Assembly: GCA_049889815.1 (NCBI GenBank)
Contig: JBMHCR010000023.1
Span: forward strand, 28,825 to 92,824
DNA from: JBPOFY01 sp049889815
GTDB lineage: Bacteria > Verrucomicrobiota > Verrucomicrobiia > Opitutales > Coraliomargaritaceae
Reading direction: 5' to 3'
Length of the DNA stretch: 64,000 bases
The translations under genes and the position numbers were made by a program. This document shows, piece after piece, positions 1-8,483 of the stretch. Below the pieces are notes generated by a model, which worked only from the letters and a program-made list of their open reading frames with translations, made no database searches and had not been told where the DNA came from. How positions within the stretch are numbered: the first letter of the stretch is position 1; each line of letters opens with the position of its first letter.

Positions 1-307
1 CACCAATGACGACTTCGAGAAGGAAAAGTCCACGCTCCATCCGACTCACCTCCAGCCGTGCAAAGGCGTTGAGCGCATCGGGCTCCGGTTTACGCTCACG
101 GTAAAAAGTTACGATGCGTCCGGTAACCGATTGAACGCTTGATTGAACCTTATCCAGATCGCCCTCAACAAAGGCATCGACCATGTCGCGCGGAATGACT
201 CGCGAATTCCGTAGGGCAATCAATCGCTCGACCGTAATAAAAACCGCGATAAAGGAACAAGCCCCCAGAGGGTAGAGAAAGATACCTGCGTTGCTAAAAA
301 GATCCAT
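1..307 (-). CDS. MotA/TolQ/ExbB proton channel family protein (N-terminal part)
   Basis: This is the N-terminal 102 residues of a gene that runs off the left edge. The protein begins MDLFSNAGIFLYPLGACSFI and continues with a hydrophobic segment followed by VERLIALRNSRVIP. A first membrane helix followed by an ExRLxxLR-like motif is typical of ExbB/TolQ proteins, the inner-membrane subunits that use proton flow to energise outer-membrane import (TonB) or envelope constriction (Tol). The start ATG is at 305-307 on the minus strand, and I see no strong Shine-Dalgarno. ExbB is usually followed by an ExbD/TolR gene, which would lie outside the window. The family call is fairly firm; ExbB versus TolQ cannot be decided from this fragment. 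Confidence 0.8.
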   Translation of the reverse strand, partial: MDLFSNAGIFLYPLGACSFIAVFITVERLIALRNSRVIPRDMVDAFVEGDLDKVQSSVQSVTGRIVTFYRERKPEPDALNAFARLEVSRMERGLFLLEVVIG

Positions 308-370
308 AACTACTTGACTATAGTGAAGACTAGATCAGCACGTTCTCGGCAAAGTTTCAAACAATTGAAC

Positions 371-396
371 AAAAAAGACGCAACTGGTGCTGCGTC
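371..396 (-). terminator. Intrinsic terminator, probably of leuCD
   Basis: Read on the minus strand there is a 6-bp perfect stem (GACGCA/TGCGTC, arms 377-382 and 391-396) followed directly by six T (371-376). It lies about 290 bp downstream of leuD and just before the ExbB-like gene, so it probably ends the leu transcript. Confidence 0.65.
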
Positions 397-452
397 GTTA
401 AGAAAATAAAAATCCAAAGTTCCTTCTTCTAATTTAGAACATCAAAGACCGC

Positions 453-617
453 TTAGAATAGGTAGATCATTGCTCCAACACCAACCGGGAAGGAGTGGAG
501 CATACTATTGATAACAAGAGGCACTCAAGCGCCTTTCTTAACAGATACCGCCAGCGCATGGAGAAAGGTTGCGAAGAGAATTAAAACGATTTTATGATCC
601 GTGATAGCTTTTTTTAG
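453..617 (-). pseudogene. Possible remnant of a small membrane protein ORF in the leuD-exbB gap
   Basis: The 308-682 gap holds no complete gene. On its minus strand one frame stays open from about 617 and reads HKIVLILFATFLHALAVSVK, then meets TGA (525-527) and continues in the same frame with PLVINSMLHSFPVGVGAMIY before TAA (453-455). Both halves are hydrophobic and protein-like, but no ATG/GTG/TTG precedes the first half after the upstream stop at 618-620. Either this is a decayed gene or it is chance. A run of seven A lies at its 5' edge, where a frameshift could have removed the start. Confidence 0.25.
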
Positions 618-682
618 TTAGTCTACAATCAGGGCTTAATTTACCTGAGTTGATGCTCATCGGAGCAACGATATTACCAATT

Positions 683-1285
683 TCACGCTTTCATATAGGA
701 CAGCGCTCCGGCGGTTTCGGATACCGCATCCGCGCCCTCAAGGAGCTCGCTGAGTGGATCGTAGTTGCCGCTAAGGAGGCTGTCACGTGCGCCAGGTTTG
801 ATATCGCAAGGGACAGACTGCTCACCGAATTTGACCATGAGGTTTTCGACGTCAATGGTCAGGTCGATACTTGGGTCACCCTCGATTGCAGCGGCGATTT
901 TCTGGCGGTCTTCATCGCTAGCGATCACACAGACCACACCCAGATTAGTGGAGTTGCCGAAAAAGATTTCTGCGAAGCTGCCTGCGATCACCGCATTGTA
1001 GCCAGCACGTAAAATGGACTGTGGCGCATGCTCACGAGAGCTGCCGCAACCGAAGTTGTTTCCACTGACTAATATGGATGCATCCTTGAAACGAGGATCG
1101 TTGAGATTGTGCTGCTTATCTTCACCGGACTCGGTCTTGCGCACGTCGTAGAAGAGATACTCGCCGAGCCCATCAAAAGTGATGCACTTCATAAAACGTG
1201 CAGGAATGATGCGGTCGGTATCGATGTCATCACCGGGAACGTAAACGCCCTTACCGGTAACTTGTTTGATTGGATTGGATGGCAT
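683..1285 (-). CDS. leuD: 3-isopropylmalate dehydratase small subunit LeuD
   Basis: LeuD is the small subunit of isopropylmalate isomerase, which with LeuC converts 2-isopropylmalate to 3-isopropylmalate, the second step of leucine synthesis in the cytoplasm. The 200-residue protein has the family features: a GDDIDTDRIIPARFM segment near the N-terminus (about residues 18-32), the swivelling-domain motif GNNFGCGSSREHAP (about 75-88), and a length normal for LeuD. It starts 43 bp after the end of leuC on the same strand, so the two are co-transcribed in the order needed for the heterodimer. A terminator-like hairpin follows at 371-396. The call is secure. Confidence 0.96.
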   Translation of the reverse strand: MPSNPIKQVTGKGVYVPGDDIDTDRIIPARFMKCITFDGLGEYLFYDVRKTESGEDKQHNLNDPRFKDASILVSGNNFGCGSSREHAPQSILRAGYNAVIAGSFAEIFFGNSTNLGVVCVIASDEDRQKIAAAIEGDPSIDLTIDVENLMVKFGEQSVPCDIKPGARDSLLSGNYDPLSELLEGADAVSETAGALSYMKA

Positions 1286-1328
1286 TTTAAAAAAATTTAT
1301 AAATTAGAATGTAGAAGATAGAAGACGA

Positions 1329-2756
1329 TCAAACGCCTGCCGGAGCCGTGACGCCGAAGACCTCACGTGCATCGGAGACCTCGCCGGTCACCGCGGCGGC
1401 GGCTACCATAAGGGGGCTCATGAGCATGGTGCGTCCCGTCGGGCTACCTTGGCGGCCCTTGAAATTACGGTTAGAAGAGCTCGCGCAAAGCTGATCGCCG
1501 ACCAATTTGTCGGGGTTCATCGCCAAGCACATGGAGCAACCAGCGCCGCGCCATTCGAAACCAGCGTCTTTGTAGATTTTGTCGAGACCAAGCTCTTCAG
1601 CGATCTTGGCGACCACTTGTGAACCAGGAACAATGATGGCCTGTACGCCCTTGGCGACCTTGCGGCCTTCCAGATACTTCGCCACTTCTTGGAAATCGGA
1701 AAGACGGCCGTTGGTGCAGGAACCGATGAAGGCGACGTCAATCTTCTTGCCCTTTACTGGAGTGCCGCCTTCGAACTTCATGTATTCAAGTGCTTCAGCA
1801 ACCGACTCACGCTCGGACTGTGTTGGCGCTTCTTCGACGGAAGGAATGTTTTCAGCGATACCAACACCCTGCCCCGGAGTGATCCCCCAAGTCACGGTTG
1901 GCTGAATCTCGGATGCGTTGATGTTTACCACATCATCATAGGTACAGTCCTCATCCGATGCGAATGACATCCACTCAACAAGCGCTGCATCCCAAGCTTC
2001 GCCTTTTGGCGAATAGGGACGGCCCTTCAAATATTCAAAAGTCGTTTCATCCGGGTTGACGTAACCGACACGCGCACCGCCCTCGATCGACATGTTACAG
2101 ACCGTCATACGCTCTTCCATGGTGAAGTTGTCGAAGGTCGAACCACCGTATTCGTATGCGAAACCGGTGCCGCCTTGAGTACCAAGTAAACGAATGATGT
2201 GAAGAATCACGTCCTTTGCATACACACCCGGAAGCAAGTCGCCATCCACGTTGATGCGGCGCACCTTGAGCTTGTTCAAAGCAATGGTCTGTGTCGCCAG
2301 CACGTCGCGAACTTGGCTGGTACCGATACCAAAAGCAATCGCACCGAAAGCACCATGGGTCGCTGTGTGCGAGTCACCACATGCGATGGTCGTTCCCGGC
2401 TGCGTGATCCCCTGCTCCGGACCGACGATGTGCACCACACCTTGCTTACCAGTGTTCGTGTCGAAAAACGTCACGTCGTTCTCAACGCAATTTTTACGCA
2501 GCTCCTCGATCATGCCTTGTGCCAGAGGATCACTGTAAGGCTCAACCGCCTCGTTGGTTGGCACGATGTGGTCCACCGTCGCGAACGTGCGGTGCGGATA
2601 CTGCACTTTGAGACCGTGGTCACGAAGCATACCAAAGGCCTGCGGACTGGTGACTTCGTGTATTAAGTGCGTGCCGATCAATAACTGCGTTTGCCCGTTC
2701 GCTAATTGGCGAACAGCATGCGCCTCCCATACTTTTTCAAATAAGCTTTTGCTCAT
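1329..2756 (-). CDS. leuC: 3-isopropylmalate dehydratase large subunit LeuC
   Basis: LeuC is the aconitase-like catalytic subunit of isopropylmalate isomerase and carries a [4Fe-4S] cluster. Visible family motifs are the HLIHEVTSPQAF start region, GDSHTATHGAFGAIAFGIGT, GSCTNGRLSDF (first cluster cysteine) and GAGCSMCLAMNPD (the other two cysteines). I chose the ATG at 2754-2756 (protein MSKSLFEKVWEAH) because GGAGAGG lies 9 bases upstream and LeuC proteins begin near this motif; the longer reading frame to 2789 would add 11 residues with no family similarity. The product is then 475 residues, the usual size. It is divergent from typA, so both promoters must lie in 2757-3102. Confidence 0.96.
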   Translation of the reverse strand: MSKSLFEKVWEAHAVRQLANGQTQLLIGTHLIHEVTSPQAFGMLRDHGLKVQYPHRTFATVDHIVPTNEAVEPYSDPLAQGMIEELRKNCVENDVTFFDTNTGKQGVVHIVGPEQGITQPGTTIACGDSHTATHGAFGAIAFGIGTSQVRDVLATQTIALNKLKVRRINVDGDLLPGVYAKDVILHIIRLLGTQGGTGFAYEYGGSTFDNFTMEERMTVCNMSIEGGARVGYVNPDETTFEYLKGRPYSPKGEAWDAALVEWMSFASDEDCTYDDVVNINASEIQPTVTWGITPGQGVGIAENIPSVEEAPTQSERESVAEALEYMKFEGGTPVKGKKIDVAFIGSCTNGRLSDFQEVAKYLEGRKVAKGVQAIIVPGSQVVAKIAEELGLDKIYKDAGFEWRGAGCSMCLAMNPDKLVGDQLCASSSNRNFKGRQGSPTGRTMLMSPLMVAAAAVTGEVSDAREVFGVTAPAGV

Positions 2757-3102
2757 AAACAGTGTCCTCTCCAGAGGGGTTAATCTCAAAAGCGTCTCAA
2801 TAAGGATGCCTTTCTAAGGTCTGGCAACCGCAAATCGTTTTTTTAGTAACAGCCTTTTCATTATCGAAGGATGCAGTTGCGTCGGCCTCTGACGCGCCCA
2901 AGGCAAACCCCTACTATGCGGGGCACAACCGAGACTACTGTCCCGACATCTGGGCACATCACCGAAATCATTTCGATTGACTTCCCCCACCTCGAAAGAC
3001 CTGATGCGCGCTTCAATTTACCCCCGCCGCTCTACCAAACGGCGGGTTTTTCATTTTTCGACGGCTATCCACTACTATCTAGCTTCTACCACTTCATTCA
3101 CC
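2757..3102. other. Divergent intergenic region leuC/typA
   Basis: This stretch of about 345 bp holds the promoters of leuC (minus) and typA (plus). I could not identify a convincing -35/-10 pair on either strand, nor a leucine-rich leader peptide. It contains short hairpins (GCGTC/GACGC at 2879-2895) and one strong terminator-like hairpin listed separately. No tRNA is present. Confidence 0.5.
3023..3051 (+). terminator. Rho-independent terminator-like hairpin upstream of typA
   Basis: A perfect 7-bp GC-rich stem (CCCGCCG at 3023-3029, CGGCGGG at 3040-3046) is followed by TTTTTCATTTTT on the plus strand. No plus-strand gene precedes it inside the divergent leuC/typA region, so it may terminate a short leader or small RNA, or attenuate typA, whose ATG is 52 bp further on. 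Confidence 0.6.
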
Positions 3103-4944
3103 ATGAACGCCAAAAATATCCGCAACATTGCCATCATCGCCCACGTTGATCATGGCAAGACCACCCTTGTAGACTGCCTGCTCGCACAGAGTGGCACCTA
3201 CCGCGAAAATCAGCAGGTTGAAGAACGCGCCATGGACTCCATGGACCTGGAGCGCGAAAAGGGCATTACTATCAAGGCGAAGAACCTCGCTGTGAAGTGG
3301 ACCAACCCGAAGGACGGCGTAGAATATACCATCAACATCGTGGACACCCCCGGCCACGCCGATTTCGGTGCCGAGGTGGAACGCGTGATGAAGATGGTTG
3401 ACGGTGTATTGCTCCTCACCGATGCGGTTGGTGGTCCACAGGCGCAAACTCGCTGGGTGCTTCGCAAGGCCCTCGATCAGGGCCTCAAGACCATTTGTGT
3501 GATCAACAAGGTCGACCGTGAAGCCTCTCGCCCCGACTGGGTGCACGACAAAGTGCTCGAACTCTTCCTAGATCTTGAAGCCGACGAAGACCAGTTCAAC
3601 GCTCCGTTCCTCTACGCCTCAGCTAAAATGGGTTTCGCCGACCGCGAAGTCGACGGTCCGCGCGAAAACATGATGGACCTCTTCGAAACGATCGTTGAGC
3701 GCATCCCCGCTCCGACTATCGAAGAAGGCGACTTCCGCATGCTTGTTTCCAACATCGACTGGGACGACTATGTCGGCCGTATGGCAATTGGTCGTGTTCT
3801 CTCCGGCGAAATCAAAGTTGGCCAAAGCATTTTCGCCCTCCGCAAAGACGGCCGCCGCGAACGTGTTAAGATCACCAAAATGAAGAGCTTCTCTGGTGCT
3901 GGTAATACCGACGACGTGACCGATGCAGTGGCCGGTGACATCGTAGGCCTAGCGGGTTTCGATGATGTCGACATCGGTGACACTCTAGCTGCTCAACAAG
4001 ACGCTGAAGCACTCCCCTTCGTTGAAATCGACCCTGCAACCGTGCAAATGGAGTTCTCCGTGAACGACGGTCCACTCGGCGGCAAGGATGGCAAGAAGGT
4101 CACCTCACGCCAAATCCGTGAGCGCTTGGTTCGTGAGACACAGTCCAACATTTCCATCAGTATCGAAGATACCGATAAGGGTACCACTTTCCTCGTCAAT
4201 GCACGTGGCGCGATGCAAATCGCCGTGCTTGTAGAGACCATGCGCCGCGAAGGTTTCGAGGTCCTCGTTTCGCGCCCAACTGTGCTCTACAAAGATATCG
4301 ACGGCAAACAACACGAGCCCTTCGAGCGCGTCTGGGTGGAAGTACCCGAAGATCAACTCGGTGGCGTCATGGAAAACCTCAGTAAGCGTAAAGGTAAGGT
4401 CACTAACATGGAGCACCACAATGCGGGCGTCACCGTTGAAGCCGAGTGCCCGACCCGCGGCCTCATTGGTTTCGAGAGCGACCTCGTTACCATGACCTCA
4501 GGTCACGGTGTGATGAGCCACTCCTTCCTAGAGTATCGCCCGCACTGCGGCGAAATCGTCACGCGCCAGACTGGCACCCTCGTCAGTATGGAAATGGGCA
4601 AGTCCATGCCCTACGCGCTCGACATGATTCAGAGCCGCGGCAAACTCTTCGTCGCTCCCGGCGAAGAAGTCTATGGCGGCATGATCGTCGGGGAAAACCC
4701 GCGCAAGGAAGACATGCCTGTCAACCCTGCCAAGGCGAAGCAGCTCGATAACATGCGTGCTTCCGGTTCCGATAAAGGCATCCAGCTCGCACCACCGATC
4801 AAGTTCTCACTCGAACGCGCGATCGAATACATTGCCCCCGACGAACTCGTCGAAGCGACACCCAACTTCCTCCGTATGCGCAAACGCGAGCTCGACGAAA
4901 ACAAGCGCCGCAAAGCCGCAAAAGCTGCTAAGAAACAGGATTGA
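3103..4944 (+). CDS. typA: Translational GTPase TypA/BipA
   Basis: TypA (BipA) is a ribosome-binding GTPase of the EF-G class that helps 50S assembly and growth under stress or cold. The protein begins MNAKNIRNIAIIAHVDHGKT, giving the G1 loop directly. It continues with the canonical switch I motif EKGITIKAKN, the G3 motif DTPGHADFG and the G4 motif NKVD, then the beta-barrel, EF-G-like domains and the TypA C-terminal domain ending in a lysine-rich tail. I chose the ATG at 3103 rather than the upstream start at 2977, because the added 42 residues would run through the terminator-like hairpin and are not family-like. The product is 613 residues, the normal size. No Shine-Dalgarno is evident. 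Confidence 0.96.
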   Translation: MNAKNIRNIAIIAHVDHGKTTLVDCLLAQSGTYRENQQVEERAMDSMDLEREKGITIKAKNLAVKWTNPKDGVEYTINIVDTPGHADFGAEVERVMKMVDGVLLLTDAVGGPQAQTRWVLRKALDQGLKTICVINKVDREASRPDWVHDKVLELFLDLEADEDQFNAPFLYASAKMGFADREVDGPRENMMDLFETIVERIPAPTIEEGDFRMLVSNIDWDDYVGRMAIGRVLSGEIKVGQSIFALRKDGRRERVKITKMKSFSGAGNTDDVTDAVAGDIVGLAGFDDVDIGDTLAAQQDAEALPFVEIDPATVQMEFSVNDGPLGGKDGKKVTSRQIRERLVRETQSNISISIEDTDKGTTFLVNARGAMQIAVLVETMRREGFEVLVSRPTVLYKDIDGKQHEPFERVWVEVPEDQLGGVMENLSKRKGKVTNMEHHNAGVTVEAECPTRGLIGFESDLVTMTSGHGVMSHSFLEYRPHCGEIVTRQTGTLVSMEMGKSMPYALDMIQSRGKLFVAPGEEVYGGMIVGENPRKEDMPVNPAKAKQLDNMRASGSDKGIQLAPPIKFSLERAIEYIAPDELVEATPNFLRMRKRELDENKRRKAAKAAKKQD

Positions 4945-5010
4945 GATCGGCTTCAATTTTATTTTGATCCATCAGTGACACCGATATTCCTGCCTGTGTG
5001 ACACACTCCA

Positions 5011-6561
5011 CTACCGCTTCTTGCCTCCACGGTTATGCGCGGCTTTCTTCTGCAGGATTTTCTTACGGCGTTCGGGGTGCTTGGTGTCGAGTTTAGCGGC
5101 GTCTTCACCCATCTTGCGCACACGCGCTTTGTTTTGAATCGTATCGCTCTGGCGTGGGGCGTTGACGGCACCTTCTTCGTAGCGCTTTTCTTTGCCGACC
5201 AAATCGAAACGGACCGGACAACCATTCAAACGAAACTCATGGATGATCGCTTTTTCCAGATAGCGGCGATAACTCGGATCGAGACGTTCGATTCGATTAC
5301 AGAAGAAGCGTATACGCATCGGGCGTGAACCAGTCTGCACTGCGTAGAAAACTTTGAAGCGCTTAGTGCCGACGATCTTTGGCGAACGTGCCTCAAACAG
5401 TTTTTCGATCAAGCTGTTCAGTCGGCCAGTCGGCAGCTTCATATCGAGGGTCGCTTCAATTGAAGCCGCTGTCTCGAGCATCGACTCGATCTTGAAACCG
5501 CTCTTTGCGGAAACAAACAACACAGGAGGGTTCGGCAGGAAGAACATCTCCTTGCGCAGCGACTCCTCATACTTGGTGAGGAAGTGCTTCAAATTCTTGA
5601 AACCTTCAATCGGGTCGCGCTCCCAGCGATCGATAATAAGGTCCCACTTGTTGACCACCACGACGAGTGCCTTGCCCGCATCGAGGATTTCACCGGCGAG
5701 CGCTTGGTCTTGCTTGGTCACTCCATCGACTGCATCGATGATCAGGAAGGCCACATCAGAGCGCTCCAACGCAGCTTGTGTGCGCACTGTGGAGAAGTAT
5801 TCAACCGAACTATCCACCTTGCGCTTGCCACGTAGACCAGCGGTGTCCGCCATCCGGAACTTCAGGGTCTCGCCGTCTTTATGTTTATAATCGAGATCGA
5901 GTTCGACTGCATCGCGTGTGGTGCCAGCAACATCGCTCACGATCAAGCGATTTGAATTGAGCAGTTTGTTACCAATCGAGGATTTGCCGACGTTGGGACG
6001 ACCGACCAGCGCGATTCGGATACGTTTCGCTTTATCACTCTCACTGGTCTCAGGTTTCGGCCCAAGGGCGTCTTCGATGGCAGCAGTGAGATCAGTGATA
6101 CCGCGACCGTGCTCCGCAGAGGTGCGGTATGGATCGCCCAAGCCTAGCCGGACAAATTCATCGGCTGAAGCTTCGTGCTCTTCAAAGTCGACCTTGTTGG
6201 TAACAAGGATAACCTGCTTGCCATAGCGGCGCAGCTTCTGTGCAACAATTTCGTCCAGCGAAGTAATCCCCTCACGCGCATCGACGACGAAGAGAATCAC
6301 CGAGGCCGCTTGGATCGCAAACTCTACCTGATCTTCGGCCGCCACAGATATTTTCTTGGCTGTCATTTCAAGCTCCATGCCGATACCGCCGGTATCAAGT
6401 AACACGTAGTTGTCGTCGACTTCGGTAGAAATCAAATCGCGGGTCACGCCAGGCATATCGTGAACGATGGACATACGCCTCCCGCAAAGCCGGTTAAACA
6501 GACGGCTTTTTCCGACATTAGGACGGCCTACTAAGGCCACGGTTCTGGATGGATCGATCAC
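5011..6561 (-). CDS. der: Ribosome biogenesis GTPase Der (EngA)
   Basis: Der is a double-Era-like GTPase needed for maturation of the 50S subunit. Two GTPase domains are visible in tandem: domain 1 with GRPNVGKSRLFNRL (residues about 12-25), DTGGIG and TNKVD, and domain 2 with GRPNVGKSSIGNKLL, DTAGLRGK and NKWD. They are followed by the KH-like C-terminal domain (NSLIEKLFEARSP onwards). At 516 residues it is slightly long, because of a basic tail ending GGKKR that probably contacts rRNA. It converges with typA across a 66-bp gap and lies about 150 bp downstream of the aminotransferase, with a repeat between them. Confidence 0.95.
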   Translation of the reverse strand: MIDPSRTVALVGRPNVGKSRLFNRLCGRRMSIVHDMPGVTRDLISTEVDDNYVLLDTGGIGMELEMTAKKISVAAEDQVEFAIQAASVILFVVDAREGITSLDEIVAQKLRRYGKQVILVTNKVDFEEHEASADEFVRLGLGDPYRTSAEHGRGITDLTAAIEDALGPKPETSESDKAKRIRIALVGRPNVGKSSIGNKLLNSNRLIVSDVAGTTRDAVELDLDYKHKDGETLKFRMADTAGLRGKRKVDSSVEYFSTVRTQAALERSDVAFLIIDAVDGVTKQDQALAGEILDAGKALVVVVNKWDLIIDRWERDPIEGFKNLKHFLTKYEESLRKEMFFLPNPPVLFVSAKSGFKIESMLETAASIEATLDMKLPTGRLNSLIEKLFEARSPKIVGTKRFKVFYAVQTGSRPMRIRFFCNRIERLDPSYRRYLEKAIIHEFRLNGCPVRFDLVGKEKRYEEGAVNAPRQSDTIQNKARVRKMGEDAAKLDTKHPERRKKILQKKAAHNRGGKKR

Positions 6562-6619
6562 GAGAATTAGGAGTTAAAATTAAGAAGTAGGAATGTCAGC
6601 ATCAAAGCTGGTGTGTGAT

Positions 6620-6703
6620 TTCAGCCACGAATGGACGCGGATTTTCACGGATAACGAAAGGCTGCAATACCATCCGCCCTTATCCCTGTGGATCCGTGGC
6701 TAA
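6620..6703. repeat. Imperfect inverted repeat between aminotransferase gene and der
   Basis: The arms AGCCACG (6623-6629) and CGTGGCT (6695-6701) flank a sequence containing GGATTTTCACGGATAACG and CCCTGTGGATCCGTG. The unit resembles intergenic repeats of the type 'agccacgaatggac...ccgtggct' that I know from other environmental genomes. Being palindromic it may also act as a weak terminator. Whether it is multicopy here cannot be told from one copy. Confidence 0.45.
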
Positions 6704-6715
6704 AATACAGAGTAA

Positions 6716-7891
6716 TTACTTTGTCAGTTTCTCAACATACCGCTCGATGCGGTTGGTGGCTTCGAGGATGCGTTCGTAGCTGGTGGAGAAACTGGCGCGC
6801 GCGAAGCCTGCACCGCTCTCGCCGAAAGCGGTGCCAGGGACAATCGCGACTTCTTGATCCTCAAGTAGACCTTTACAGAAATCAATCGAGCTGAGTCCGG
6901 ATTTCTGAATGGACGGGAATGCGTAGAAGGAGCCCTTCGGCAAGTGACAGTCCATACCAATTTCGTTGAAACGGCGTACGATCAAATCACGACGATTGTT
7001 ATAGGCCTCCTTCATCTCTTCGACTGCAGGCGCACCATTCTTCAGCGCTTCAATCGCAGCTTCCTGAGAAAGGATCGGCGCACAAAGCATGCTGTATTGG
7101 TGGATCTTCATCATCGCCTCGATGAGTGACTGTGGTCCACAGGCATAACCGATGCGGAAACCCGTCATCGCAAACGCCTTGGAGAAGCCATGTAAAAAGA
7201 TCGTGCGATCTTTCATACCCGCCAGCGAAGCGATACTGGTATGCTCGCCTTCGAAAGTCAGCTCGGAGTAAATCTCATCGCTGATCACGAGGAGATCTTT
7301 TTCGACTGCGAACTTGGCGATCTTTTCGAGCTTGGCACGCTCGGTCACCCCACCGGTTGGATTGGTCGGGAAATTGAGAATGAGCACCTTGCAACCGGGC
7401 TCCCAAGCTTCGGCCACCTTGGCTGGATCGATTGCAAATTTGTCCTCTGCCGAAGTCGCGACGCGGATCGGTTTAGCATGGGTAAGCTCGATGCTCGGGC
7501 TGTAAGAAACATAGCAGGGCTCATGGTAGAGCACCTTGTCGCCCGGGTTGAGGACTGCGCGCAGAGCAATATCCAAAGCCTCGGATACGCCGACCGTTAC
7601 CAGCACATCCGTTTCCGGTTGATAGCTGATATCGAAGTTGCGCTCCACATACTTACTGATCTCCTCGCGCAGGCGAATGAGACCCAAGTTATCGGTGTAA
7701 CTTGTCTTGCCTTTCTCGAGTGCCAACATCGCCGCTTCGCGGATATGCCAAGGTGTGGTGAAGTCAGGCTCACCGATACCCAGCGAGATTGCCTGCGGCA
7801 TGGCAGCCACGATCGCAAAGAAATCGCGAATACCCGAACGAGGCAGGCCACTTACGTGATCCGCCACAAAGCGTTGACTTGAATCGCTCAT
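6716..7891 (-). CDS. Class I/II pyridoxal phosphate-dependent aminotransferase
   Basis: The 391-residue protein is a fold-type I aminotransferase of the aspartate/aromatic group. Motifs in order: SLGIGEPDFTTP near the N-terminus, the NPTGG loop in LNFPTNPTGGV, SDEIYSEL with the PLP-binding aspartate and tyrosine, the Schiff-base lysine in GFSKAFAMTG, RIGY, and a late arginine in ARASFS that would bind the substrate carboxylate. The start ATG overlaps the stop codon of the upstream Lrp/AsnC gene by one base (TGATG), so the pair is translationally coupled. The regulator probably senses an amino acid linked to this enzyme. Substrate specificity cannot be read from the sequence. Confidence 0.9.
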   Translation of the reverse strand: MSDSSQRFVADHVSGLPRSGIRDFFAIVAAMPQAISLGIGEPDFTTPWHIREAAMLALEKGKTSYTDNLGLIRLREEISKYVERNFDISYQPETDVLVTVGVSEALDIALRAVLNPGDKVLYHEPCYVSYSPSIELTHAKPIRVATSAEDKFAIDPAKVAEAWEPGCKVLILNFPTNPTGGVTERAKLEKIAKFAVEKDLLVISDEIYSELTFEGEHTSIASLAGMKDRTIFLHGFSKAFAMTGFRIGYACGPQSLIEAMMKIHQYSMLCAPILSQEAAIEALKNGAPAVEEMKEAYNNRRDLIVRRFNEIGMDCHLPKGSFYAFPSIQKSGLSSIDFCKGLLEDQEVAIVPGTAFGESGAGFARASFSTSYERILEATNRIERYVEKLTK

Positions 7892-8379
7892 CAGGGACTA
7901 ACGGAGGGTTTATCCCCACTCTCTGTGGGTGAAAGAAGTAAATGCCCCTGCTCCTTATAAGCGCGCAGCATAAAGTGAGTTGCCGTCGAAAGTACGCCAT
8001 CGACGCTCGCCAGACGCTCGGACACGAACGATGCAACTTCGCGTAGATCCTTACCGATCGCAAAGATCAACAAATCGTAGCTGCCTGACATCAAGTAGCA
8101 GGACTCTACTGCATCAAAACCACTGATACGCGCAGCCAGACGGTCAAAGCCGCCATCGCCTTCGGGACTGATCCGCACCTCGATGACCGCTCGGACGACA
8201 TCCTCAAGTGCACGTTCAGGATTGAACACGGGGCGCCATCCGAGAAGAACATTCTCAGCTTCTAGGCGCTTAATTTCCGCCGCAACCTCTGCCTCGGACA
8301 AGTTCAATACCTGTGCCATTTGCGCAGTGTCGAGGCGTTCACCATCAAGAAGTAGTTGCAGAACGGAACTCATATGCAC
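7891..8379 (-). CDS. Lrp/AsnC family transcriptional regulator
   Basis: This 162-residue protein has an N-terminal winged helix-turn-helix (about residues 5-50, LDTAQMAQVLNLSEAEVAAE with recognition-helix character) and a C-terminal RAM/ligand-binding domain (about 65-150; IEVRISPEGDGGFDRLAARI, ESCYLMSGSYDLLIF, VDGVLSTATHFML). Lrp/AsnC proteins bind DNA as dimers or octamers and respond to amino acids. It overlaps the aminotransferase start by one base, so it very likely regulates its own operon. The start is MHM; the second ATG, two codons in, is an alternative. It is slightly longer than AsnC because of a proline- and serine-containing tail. Confidence 0.88.
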   Translation of the reverse strand: MHMSSVLQLLLDGERLDTAQMAQVLNLSEAEVAAEIKRLEAENVLLGWRPVFNPERALEDVVRAVIEVRISPEGDGGFDRLAARISGFDAVESCYLMSGSYDLLIFAIGKDLREVASFVSERLASVDGVLSTATHFMLRAYKEQGHLLLSPTESGDKPSVSP

Positions 8380-8483
8380 GCCAGTAAATGGGCAAATTCA
8401 TAAAAAAGCAAATGCGCATTGAGTGTAAGTCCTTGCCTCAATTTCAGGAAAAGTGAATCGCGGTATTAAAAAAAACCTGATGC

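Noticed and set aside
2977..3102. N-terminal extension of TypA
   Set aside because: It would translate the terminator-like hairpin; TypA proteins start close to the IAHVDHGKT motif.
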